Assembly: GCA_963677505.2 (NCBI GenBank)
Contig: CAXXWB010000022.1
Span: 1-47,334 of the forward strand
Direction of reading: 5' to 3'
From: JBGSUZ01 sp963677505
GTDB lineage: Bacteria; Bacillota; Clostridia; Peptostreptococcales; Acidaminobacteraceae
DNA length: 47,334 bases
Part shown: piece after piece, positions 35,682 to 42,859 of the stretch
Numbering within the stretch: the stretch's first letter is position 1
Layout of the letters: each line of letters starts with the position of its first letter
Notes under the pieces: model-generated
What the model saw: the letters and a program-made list of their open reading frames with translations, nothing else
What the model was told of the DNA's origin: nothing
The model's database searches: none
Made by a program: the position numbers and the translations under genes

Positions 35682-37532
35682 CTATTCTCCTTTATTCTCC
35701 CCATTTTCCTCGATGGCGTCCTTATCTTTCAAGACTTCCATAAATTCTTCGCCTGTAATGGTTTCCTTATCAAAGAGTACTTTTGTCAATTCGTGAAGTT
35801 TGTCTTTGTTCTCCTCCAAAATTGCAGCAGCACGCTTGTGAGATGCCTTGATAATAGAAAGGACTTCCTGATCAATTTTGGCAGAGGTCTCTGGAGATAC
35901 CAATAAAGAAGATTCATCTCCCAAATAAGGGTTGTTAACCGTTTCCAGCGCCATCATGTCAAAAGTATCGCTCATACCGAACCGTGTCACCATAGCTCTA
36001 GCAATTTTTGTGGCCTGAGAAATATCGTTAGAAGCCCCTGAAGTCACTGTTCCAAAAATAAGTTCCTCCGCTGCACGACCGCCCATATAGGTTGTGATTT
36101 TATCTAAAGCTTGTTCTTTTGTCATAAGAATCTGTTCGGCTTCATCGACTTGCATGGTGTAGCCAAGAGCCCCTGAGGTTCTTGGAATGATGGTAATTTT
36201 GTGTACGGGCGCAGAGTGCTTTTGCTTAGCCGCCACAAGGGCATGTCCGATTTCGTGGTAAGCGATGGTCATTTTGTCTTTTTGACTGACCACTGCATTT
36301 TTACGTTGATACCCCGCAATGACGACCTCTATCGACTCTTCCAAATCCCCTTGGCTAACTAATTTTCTTCCGTGTTTAATGGCCCTTAAAGCGCCTTCAT
36401 TAATGATGTTGGCAAGGTCTGCCCCCGAAGTCCCCGATGTGGCTCTTGCGATGACATTCCAATCCATTTGATTTTCTATCTTTACATTCTTTGCATGAAC
36501 TTTTAAAATAGCCTCTCTCCCTTTTAAATCTGGGAGTTCAAGAGGTACTCTTCTATCAAATCGACCTGGTCTAAGCAGTGCCTTGTCTAAAGTTTCAGGT
36601 CTATTGGTTGCCGCCAGTATGATGACCCCTTTGTCTGGGGTAAACCCATCCATTTCAGTCAGCAGTTGATTTAACGTCTGCTCACGCTCGTCATTTCCAC
36701 CCATCATGCCTGAATTTCTACTTTTACCGATGGCATCGATTTCATCAATAAAGACGATACAAGGTGCTTTTTCTTGGGCCTGCTTAAATAAATCTCTTAC
36801 CCTTGCAGCCCCCATACCTACAAACATTTCAACAAATTCCGAACCTGATATTGAGAAAAATGGTACTTTGGACTCACCTGCCACCGCTTTGGCAAGTAAT
36901 GTTTTACCGGTTCCTGGAGGGCCTACAAGGAGCACTCCTTTAGGAATATTGGCACCAATTTCTTTGTATTTTCCTGGGTTATGCAAGAAATCCACCACTT
37001 CTTGAAGGGCCTCTTTCGCTTCTTCTTGACCTGCAACGTCTGCAAATGACTTTCCCGTTTGAGCTTCCACATATACCTTCGCACTGCTCTTTCCAAATTG
37101 CATGGCATTGCCCATACCACCCATTCTTTTTTCCATTTTTTTACTAAGAAACTGACCAAGCGCCACAAATACAAAGATTGGCAAAATCCAAGTCAATAGG
37201 AAATTCACTAGTGGTGAGGCTTCCTTTGGTATGACCTTTGTAAATTTTACATTTGCGCTGTATAAGCGATTGACCAACTCAGGATCTTCTAACTTACCAG
37301 TAATATAAACCTTGTCTTCGCCTTCTTTTTGAGCGATGGTGTAACCAATTTGTTTATCTGTAATTTCAACGGTTTTGACTTCACCTTTTTCAACTTGAGT
37401 CAAAAAGGTTCCGTAGTCTACTTCTGTAATAGATTGTTTAACCACTTCTGGCAAAACAAGTGCATTGATTAACAGTAGAACAATTACTACAACCGCATAG
37501 TAATATATGGCTGATTTTTTTGGCGTATTCAT
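35682..37532 (-). CDS. ftsH: ATP-dependent zinc metalloprotease FtsH
   Basis: 616 residues. Two membrane helices (about 8-27 and 108-128) enclose the outer domain. Walker A GPPGTGKT at 204-211, Walker B IVFIDEID, the second region of homology around ATNRPETLDKALLRPGRFDRR, and the zinc site HEIGH at 426-430 with a further Asp in GASNDISQATKIA. It degrades misassembled membrane proteins and short-lived regulators. Its context is unusual: it starts 3 bp after a MarR regulator and ends 2 bp before a CDF transporter, not beside tilS-hpt as is common in Firmicutes, so it may be a second, specialised FtsH. Confidence 0.96.
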   Translation of the reverse strand: MNTPKKSAIYYYAVVVIVLLLINALVLPEVVKQSITEVDYGTFLTQVEKGEVKTVEITDKQIGYTIAQKEGEDKVYITGKLEDPELVNRLYSANVKFTKVIPKEASPLVNFLLTWILPIFVFVALGQFLSKKMEKRMGGMGNAMQFGKSSAKVYVEAQTGKSFADVAGQEEAKEALQEVVDFLHNPGKYKEIGANIPKGVLLVGPPGTGKTLLAKAVAGESKVPFFSISGSEFVEMFVGMGAARVRDLFKQAQEKAPCIVFIDEIDAIGKSRNSGMMGGNDEREQTLNQLLTEMDGFTPDKGVIILAATNRPETLDKALLRPGRFDRRVPLELPDLKGREAILKVHAKNVKIENQMDWNVIARATSGTSGADLANIINEGALRAIKHGRKLVSQGDLEESIEVVIAGYQRKNAVVSQKDKMTIAYHEIGHALVAAKQKHSAPVHKITIIPRTSGALGYTMQVDEAEQILMTKEQALDKITTYMGGRAAEELIFGTVTSGASNDISQATKIARAMVTRFGMSDTFDMMALETVNNPYLGDESSLLVSPETSAKIDQEVLSIIKASHKRAAAILEENKDKLHELTKVLFDKETITGEEFMEVLKDKDAIEENGENKGE

Positions 37533-37535
37533 ATT

Positions 37536-37988
37536 TTATTCTCCCTCTTCTTCAATGATTTTATTTAATAAATCATCCAAAGCTTCAACTGCTTCAAGAA
37601 CAGATTTACAACTTTTTTCCGGATTAGTGCCAAGAGCCTTGAGTATTTTTTCATCAAAACTCTTATCAATTGCCCTAGTTGCTCTAATACCCAATTCTGT
37701 CAGTTCAATTCGGACGATTCTCTCGTCTAGTTCGTCTCGGCTTCGTTTGATGAATCCAAGCTGTTCGAGTTTTTTACACATGGTAGAAATATTGGTACCT
37801 GCAATCATGACCCGATTGGCGATGTTCCCCACCGTCATTGTGCCATTGTTCTCAATCTCCATGAGAATCCTAACTTGCATAGCTGATAGTCCATAAGAGG
37901 CCCCCAACCTACTCAAGAGGGCATTGATAACCTCATTTATTTTTCGGCTGCTGTCGCAAAGCTGATATTTAAATCCTTCTAAATCCAT
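37536..37988 (-). CDS. MarR-family transcriptional regulator
   Basis: 150 residues with the winged-helix pattern of MarR: helices at both ends for dimerisation, a recognition region NIANRVMIAGTNISTMCKKLEQLGFIKRS and the wing DERIVRIELTELG. It heads an operon with ftsH and a CDF transporter, and an AT-rich palindrome about 87 bp upstream of its start is a likely operator. It probably represses its own operon until an effector binds. The effector is unknown; a metal is possible given the CDF gene. GGTGG precedes the ATG. Confidence 0.92.
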   Translation of the reverse strand: MDLEGFKYQLCDSSRKINEVINALLSRLGASYGLSAMQVRILMEIENNGTMTVGNIANRVMIAGTNISTMCKKLEQLGFIKRSRDELDERIVRIELTELGIRATRAIDKSFDEKILKALGTNPEKSCKSVLEAVEALDDLLNKIIEEEGE

Positions 37989-38005
37989 TTTTCCGCCACC
38001 TTCTT

Positions 38006-38053
38006 TACCATTCTACAGGTTTACTTCATTACCATTCTACAGGTTTTCTTCAT
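38006..38053 (-). repeat. Two tandem 24-bp repeats in the marR leader
   Basis: Two head-to-tail 24-base copies (38006-38029, 38030-38053) differing at one position; each contains CCATTCTACAGG. They lie between the presumed operator and the marR start, inside the leader. Confidence 0.85.
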
Positions 38054-38074
38054 CACCGATTAAATAACTAAATT

Positions 38075-38099
38075 AATTATATATGAATTATACATAATT
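38075..38099. promoter_or_regulatory. AT-rich palindrome upstream of marR, likely operator
   Basis: Arms AATTATATAT and ATACATAATT (one mismatch) with a 5-base spacer. Its size and symmetry fit a MarR-family site. Binding is inferred. Confidence 0.5.
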
Positions 38100-38155
38100 T
38101 TATCCAATATATTATTAAGAATTTATGGACAAAGGGTTAAATTTTAATTTTAGAT

Positions 38156-38189
38156 AAAAAAAGACCCTCATTTGGATGATGAGGGCCTT
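38156..38189 (-). terminator. Rho-independent terminator of the GNAT gene
   Basis: Stem GGCCCTCAT / ATGAGGGTC on the minus strand followed by seven T, 18 bp after the GNAT stop codon. Confidence 0.88.
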
Positions 38190-38206
38190 CGTTTTAATCG
38201 ATAAAA

Positions 38207-38773
38207 TCATTTTTTAATACAATTAAAATCACTTCTCAAAATGCCCATGATAATACTGTCCACCAATTGACCTTTCAAGCAGTCTCTTTGCCGAACAAGG
38301 CCTTCTCTCGAAAAACCATTTTTTTCAAGGACTCTAACAGAAGATTCATTTCCAGGCGTAATCTTCGCTTCAATACGGTTAAGACCGACTACTTCAAACC
38401 CGTAGTCAATGACTGCCCCTATCGCCTCTGTCGCATAGCCTTTTCCCCAGTAGTCTTGAGCCAAGGCATAGCCCACTTCAGCCCGCTTTGCTTGATCTAG
38501 AAAATCCCCTAGTCCGCAAGTGCCAATGAGCTTCTTACTTTTCTTTTCAAAAATACCCCAAGTAATTTCTTCATTATCTTGACGTTCTTCTCCATATCTT
38601 TCTATAAATTGCATGACCTCTTCCTCTGTTTTTGTTGGGTAAAAATAGTCATGTTTTGCCACTTCTGGGTCACTTAGTATGACGCTTAATTCTTCTACAT
38701 GTTTATCTGTAATCTCGTTTAAGATCAATCTTTCAGTTTCAAGTAGTGGATAAGGTTCAAAGTCTCTGTTCAT
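38207..38773 (-). CDS. GNAT-family N-acetyltransferase (RimJ/RimL type)
   Basis: 188 residues. The acetyl-CoA binding loop is in ALAQDYWGKGYATEAIGAVIDYGF, and the family ends with NRIEAKITPGNESSVRVLEKNGFSREG. Members acetylate ribosomal protein N-termini or small amines; the substrate here is not evident. It stands alone, with GAGGAGACTAAT before the ATG and its own terminator. Confidence 0.92.
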   Translation of the reverse strand: MNRDFEPYPLLETERLILNEITDKHVEELSVILSDPEVAKHDYFYPTKTEEEVMQFIERYGEERQDNEEITWGIFEKKSKKLIGTCGLGDFLDQAKRAEVGYALAQDYWGKGYATEAIGAVIDYGFEVVGLNRIEAKITPGNESSVRVLEKNGFSREGLVRQRDCLKGQLVDSIIMGILRSDFNCIKK

Positions 38774-38915
38774 ATTAGTCTCCTCTTATAATCTTTAATT
38801 TTTTATAATAGAATAGAATAATAAAGGAACTTACGTCGGCTAAATAAATTATATCATGCGTATAACTTTTTAAAACGTTTATTTTCAGAAATTTCAAACT
38901 TTTGCAGAGGTGCTT

Positions 38916-39203
38916 ATGTCAAAATCTTATTTGCCTTTTACACAGCGGGTTATCGACACTATTAAAGCAATACCTTTAGGTCAAGTTATGACCTATGGCG
39001 AGGTTGCCCGTACTGCTGGCAGTCCAAGAGGCGCTAGACAAGTGGTCAGAATTCTTCACTCCCTTAGCGATGTAGAAAACTTGCCTTGGCACAGGGTTGT
39101 CAATAAAAATCATGAAATTACCACAACGGGTATAACGGCTAAAATTCAAAAACAACTTTTAGAAAATGAAGGTGTATTTTTGAATATAAAAGATAATGAT
39201 TAA
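38916..39203 (+). CDS. Alkyltransferase-like protein (ATL)
   Basis: About 95 residues, the DNA-binding domain of O6-alkylguanine-DNA methyltransferase. The active-site PCHR is replaced by PWHR (NLPWHRVVNK), so it cannot transfer the alkyl group. ATL proteins bind O6-alkylguanine and pass the lesion to nucleotide excision repair. RGARQVVR is the arginine-finger helix. ATG 38916 was chosen with GAGG five bases upstream; a GTG at 38910 overlaps that site. It overlaps the region before the glycerate kinase gene, so the two are probably co-transcribed. Confidence 0.9.
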   Translation: MSKSYLPFTQRVIDTIKAIPLGQVMTYGEVARTAGSPRGARQVVRILHSLSDVENLPWHRVVNKNHEITTTGITAKIQKQLLENEGVFLNIKDND

Positions 39204-39216
39204 CGAGGAGGCTTTC

Positions 39217-40359
39217 ATGAAAATACTCATAGCCCCAGATTCTTTTAAAGAGAGCATGAGCGCTGTCGAGGCTGCAAATGCCATTGAGTCAGGTATTTTA
39301 AAAGTTTTGCCAAGTGCCCAGTGTATTAAGATGCCTATGGCTGATGGAGGTGAAGGGACAACAGAGGCTCTAGTTCTTGCCACTGGCGGTAAACTTTACA
39401 GGACCCAAGTTTTAGATCCTTTAGGCAATGAGATAGATGCTCAATATGGCATTTTAGGAAATAATCAAACGGCTATTATAGAAATGGCTTCCGCCAGCGG
39501 TCTAGGACTAATACCACTCGACCAGCGAAATCCTCTGCTTACCAGCACCTATGGTACGGGACAGCTTATCCAAGCCGCTCTCTCTCACAATATCACTCAC
39601 CTCATTATTGGCATTGGCGGAAGTGCTACCAATGACGGGGGTGCAGGCATGTTTCAAGCTTTAGGCGGCACCCTATTAGACAAATACGGAAAATCACTTT
39701 CCTATGGCGGTGGCGCCCTAGGAGACCTTGACAAAATAGACACCTCAGGACTTGATCCTCGCTTAAACAAAGTCAAGATTGAAGTTGCATGTGATGTCAC
39801 GAACCCTCTAACAGGAGAATTTGGAGCCTCCCATGTCTTTGGACCACAAAAGGGCGCAACTAAAGAAATGGTTCCCTTGTTAGACCAAAATTTGAAGCAC
39901 TTTGCTAACTGTTTGTTAAACCAATTGGGCATTGATATTGAAAATGTGGCTGGTGCTGGTGCCGCAGGAGGGCTTGGCGCTGGTCTTATGGCTTTTTTAG
40001 GGGCCAGCCTTGTCAGGGGTGTCGACTTGGTGATTCAATACAATGCACTTGAGGAAGCCATTAAAAGTACTGACTTGATTATTACTGGAGAAGGAAGTAT
40101 TGATGGTCAATCCAGCTTCGGGAAAACATTAGATGGCATTGGCGCTCTTGCTAAAAAACACAAAATCCCTGCCATTGCCCTTGTAGGGCGTATTGGAAAA
40201 GATGCTGAGATTATGCACAGAAGGGGTATAACCGCTATATTTAGCATCTTGTCTGAACCCTGTGACATTGAAGTCGCCTTACAGAATGGACAAACTAATT
40301 TAGAAAGAGCCAGCGAGAATCTAATCCGTTTGTTAGAGGGATTTCATTATGAAAAATAG
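39217..40359 (+). CDS. Glycerate 2-kinase (GlxK/GarK family)
   Basis: About 380 residues. The family start MKILIAPDSFKESMSA, the substrate loop MPMADGGEGTTEAL, GIGGSATNDGGAGMFQALGG and the C-terminal ITGEGSIDGQSSFGKT are all present. It phosphorylates D-glycerate to 2-phosphoglycerate, feeding glycolysis. It follows the ATL gene after 13 bp with GAGGAGG before the ATG, and overlaps the membrane-protein gene by 11 bp. No glyoxylate or tartronate genes are near. Confidence 0.93.
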   Translation: MKILIAPDSFKESMSAVEAANAIESGILKVLPSAQCIKMPMADGGEGTTEALVLATGGKLYRTQVLDPLGNEIDAQYGILGNNQTAIIEMASASGLGLIPLDQRNPLLTSTYGTGQLIQAALSHNITHLIIGIGGSATNDGGAGMFQALGGTLLDKYGKSLSYGGGALGDLDKIDTSGLDPRLNKVKIEVACDVTNPLTGEFGASHVFGPQKGATKEMVPLLDQNLKHFANCLLNQLGIDIENVAGAGAAGGLGAGLMAFLGASLVRGVDLVIQYNALEEAIKSTDLIITGEGSIDGQSSFGKTLDGIGALAKKHKIPAIALVGRIGKDAEIMHRRGITAIFSILSEPCDIEVALQNGQTNLERASENLIRLLEGFHYEK

Positions 40360-41059
40360 AATGATATTCCTTACCTTGATTGTTACTCTCGTTTTCCCCC
40401 TCTTAGCGTTTGCCAATTCCGCTGAGCCTCCTGCTTTGATCATTGTGGTTACTGACCCTCATAAGGAAGTTCAAGTAGCGGTTCTATCTAGCAAGGGTGA
40501 TATTATTCAGCCGCAAATTAGCCAAGTGGCTTGGGAACGTCATTTTAAATTTTACAAACTGTCACTTGAACCCCATAAAGCACAACGTATTTTAGTAAAA
40601 ACACCTGACAAAAGCTTTGAAGTGATTACACCCCATACCATACGAGACTATCACAGTGTTTTTACCCTTGACCCATTGGCACAAACCCTTACAGAAGGCA
40701 CCAGCCCTTACCGAGACGGCTTATTGGTTGGCGTCCGTTTGTTACTGACCCTACTCATCGAAGGTGCTATTTTTTATGCATTTGGCTTTAGGCAAAGATT
40801 GAGTTGGATTGTTTTTATCGGTGTTAATCTTTTAACCCAAGGGTTTCTCAATATATGGCTGAGTTATGCTGACAACTGGGACAGTTACCTTGAATTTCTA
40901 TTGATTTATGGCGAATTTTTCGTATTTATGATAGAAAGTATTCTAATGACTATCTTGTTAAAAGAAAAAACCATCAGCAAGCGCTTGACATATGTCTGGT
41001 TCTCCAATTTTGTCAGCTTGGTTTTAGGGGGCTACCTCATAATAAACTTGCCATTATAA
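40349..41059 (+). CDS. Membrane protein of unknown function
   Basis: 236 residues. A signal peptide (about 1-22, ending AFANS) precedes an outer domain of about 100 residues rich in beta-forming segments. Four membrane helices follow (about 126-146, 150-170, 180-205, 212-233). I do not recognise a family. Its first codons overlap the end of the glycerate kinase gene, so it is translated with it. It may be a sensor or a transport accessory protein; nothing in the sequence decides this. Confidence 0.75.
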   Translation: MKNRMIFLTLIVTLVFPLLAFANSAEPPALIIVVTDPHKEVQVAVLSSKGDIIQPQISQVAWERHFKFYKLSLEPHKAQRILVKTPDKSFEVITPHTIRDYHSVFTLDPLAQTLTEGTSPYRDGLLVGVRLLLTLLIEGAIFYAFGFRQRLSWIVFIGVNLLTQGFLNIWLSYADNWDSYLEFLLIYGEFFVFMIESILMTILLKEKTISKRLTYVWFSNFVSLVLGGYLIINLPL

Positions 41060-41065
41060 ACAGCA

Positions 41066-41112
41066 AAAGAGCTGTCTCCGTCAGTATAATCCTGATTGGA
41101 AACAGCTCTGTT
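41066..41112 (-). terminator. Hairpin terminator between convergent genes
   Basis: Two-part stem: AGAGCTGT / ACAGCTCT outside and TCCGTCAG / CTGATTGGA inside. The T-rich side is on the minus strand, so it mainly ends the small SH3-like gene. Confidence 0.65.
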
Positions 41113-41140
41113 AAGTAGAACTATATGTTATGGTATGCTT

Positions 41141-41390
41141 TTAGCCAAGCTTTGCCATAATACGTTTTTGTTCTGCGCCTTTTAGTGCGAAAATGACCTG
41201 TGCTTCAATTACTTCGTTGTAGAGACTGACATTATCCAGTTCAATAAATGTGCCAATCGCTTCTGGGAAATTAAATTTCTTAGGATCATTGCACTTTTCA
41301 AACATTACAGTGATTTTTTGCTCTGAAAAAATCTGTAATTTTGCCTGTACCAAAAGCCTTGTGTTTCACGGTTTCACCAATCATTTTCAT
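41141..41390 (-). CDS. Small SH3/Tudor-like beta-barrel protein, frame broken at 41326-41331
   Basis: About 83 residues when joined. From ATG 41390 it reads MKMIGETVKHKAFGTGKITDF, then one extra base in a run of six (A on the plus strand, T on the minus), then SEQKITVMFEKCNDPKKFNFPEAIGTFIELD. The pattern (VKHKxFGxGxI, then xITVxF, then KKFxFPxAF) is that of small SH3-like domains common in Clostridia, also found as a tail of PcrA helicases, where it binds RNA polymerase. The function of the stand-alone form is unknown. The ribosome site is weak (GGTG). Confidence 0.7.
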
Positions 41391-41560
41391 ACTTTCACCA
41401 CTTTCACGAACAAGCTAGTAACATACTTTCATATATAATTATATCACAAAAAGCTTGCTTAAAGTTCTAAAATAGTATAATATTTTTCGAATATATTTAG
41501 TAAGACCTTACAGATTATGTTTATTCCATTGAAAAATAGACTAAAAGGAGTTGGACGACT

Positions 41561-42460
41561 ATGGAACCACAAGACAAAAAAAGCTATCTGATCGGATTAT
41601 TTTTTGGCGCTGCGTCCTTTACCATTTGGGGTCTGCTCCCCTTGTATTGGAAGCTTGTCGCCGCACTCACCCCCTACCAAATATTCTCTCATCGCGTGGT
41701 ATGGTCTCTTCTGTTTATCACGGTTATTTTACTGGTTCAAAAAGAATTTAAGGGCTTTTTTCTTCTGCTAAAACAACCTCGGATGTGGTTTAAAATCATT
41801 GGTCCCGCCTGTTTTATCAGCATTAACTGGCTCACTTATATTTGGAGCGTGAACAACGGGTACGTCATTGAATCTAGCTTGGGTTATTATATCAATCCTT
41901 TGGTATTGACCCTCTTCGGATTTATATTCTTTAAAGAACGCTTGAATAAACTTCAAATTATGGGTATTACCTTGGCGACTTTAGGGGTCGTTTACAAAAC
42001 CATCACTTATGGACAAGTACCTTACATTGCCTTGATTTTAGCCGTGTCCTTTGCCATTTATGGTGTCCTTAAAAAATTCTCTCAGCTAGATTCCGTTAAG
42101 GGGCTTGGCTTTGAAACTTTAATTATTAGCATTCCCTCACTCTTCTATCTGCTCAGACAAGAATCTGCAGGTCTAGGCATCTCTGGCAATTTGCCTATCC
42201 ACTTTTGGTTCTTAATCGCTTTAAGTGGGGTTGTAACAGCGACACCTCTTATCTTCTACGCAGAAAGTACAAAACGACTTCCCCTCAACGTAGTAGGCTT
42301 CTTACAGTATATTTCGCCTACCTTTTCCCTGATCCTTGGAATCTTTGTTTTCAAAGAAGTGTTTGACTTAAATGGATTAATTTCCTTCATGTTGATTTGG
42401 TCTGGTCTAATTTTCTTCTCATTATCTCAATACCTTACTGTGAAAAGAATGTCTCATTAA
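41561..42460 (+). CDS. rarD: RarD-type EamA-family permease
   Basis: 299 residues with ten membrane helices. The RarD signatures are seen: TIWGLLPLYWKLV near the start, FSHRVVWS, ISINWLTYIWSVNNGYVIESSLGYYINPL in helices 3-4, and VVGFLQYISPTFSLILG in the last third. The family is annotated from its link to chloramphenicol sensitivity, but the natural substrate is unproven. AAAGGAG precedes the ATG. The gene is followed by the leuA leader; there is no strong terminator between them. Confidence 0.9.
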   Translation: MEPQDKKSYLIGLFFGAASFTIWGLLPLYWKLVAALTPYQIFSHRVVWSLLFITVILLVQKEFKGFFLLLKQPRMWFKIIGPACFISINWLTYIWSVNNGYVIESSLGYYINPLVLTLFGFIFFKERLNKLQIMGITLATLGVVYKTITYGQVPYIALILAVSFAIYGVLKKFSQLDSVKGLGFETLIISIPSLFYLLRQESAGLGISGNLPIHFWFLIALSGVVTATPLIFYAESTKRLPLNVVGFLQYISPTFSLILGIFVFKEVFDLNGLISFMLIWSGLIFFSLSQYLTVKRMSH

Positions 42461-42487
42461 TAAAAGTATATTAAAAAACATCAATGT

Positions 42488-42536
42488 AACTGATTAAAAA
42501 TAATCAGTTCACAGAAGTAAACTTATGTGCTAATAT
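42488..42536 (+). promoter_or_regulatory. Promoter of the leuA-araC gene with an overlapping palindrome
   Basis: TTCACA (42508-42513) and TAATAT (42531-42536) separated by 17 bases form a plausible promoter right before the T-box leader. A perfect palindrome, AACTGATTA-AAAA-TAATCAGTT (42488-42509), touches the -35 box. No T run follows it, so it fits an operator better than a terminator. Confidence 0.55.
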
Positions 42537-42549
42537 GTATTAAAATGCA

Positions 42550-42819
42550 AGGAAGAGGAATAGTAATTTGGAAATCCGAATTCAGAAAGCTGCTGGTTGA
42601 TGTGAAGCAGTGGACGATTCTAAATGAACTCACCTCAGAGCAGCCCGTTGAAATTCAGTAGATTGGGTCGGCAAACCACCGTTATCAGGTTATGGCATCT
42701 GCTCACCTTGAGCCCGTGCCTAGTGAGTGTTTGATTTATCACGAAATAGAGTGGTACCGCGAGAGTATAGCCTTTCGTCTCTATAATGTTTATTCATTAT
42801 GGAGCGAAGGGCTTTTTTT
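42550..42819 (+). ncRNA. T-box leader, probably leucine-specific
   Basis: The conserved T-box sequence is at 42747-42763 (GAGTGGTACCGCG core). It is followed by a terminator hairpin, GCCTTTCGTCTCTATAAT pairing with ATTATGGAGCGAAGGGC, and seven T (to 42819). Upstream, a long stem I with AGCTGCT / AGCAG arms is visible around 42577-42643. The likely specifier is CTC (Leu) in the segment AATGAACTCACC near 42628, which fits the downstream gene. Uncharged tRNA-Leu would bind and open the terminator. Stem boundaries are approximate. Confidence 0.88.
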
Positions 42820-42859
42820 ATTTAAAAATATCAAATCGGTTAAAGAGAGGATGAACCCC

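Noticed and set aside
38006..38053. The two 24-bp repeats as the start of a CRISPR array
   Set aside because: They are directly adjacent without spacers, only two in number, with no cas genes near.
42692..42859. An N-terminal extension of 56 codons on the LeuA-AraC protein
   Set aside because: It reads through the T-box sequence and its terminator and has no similarity to LeuA; ATG 42860 has a good ribosome site.
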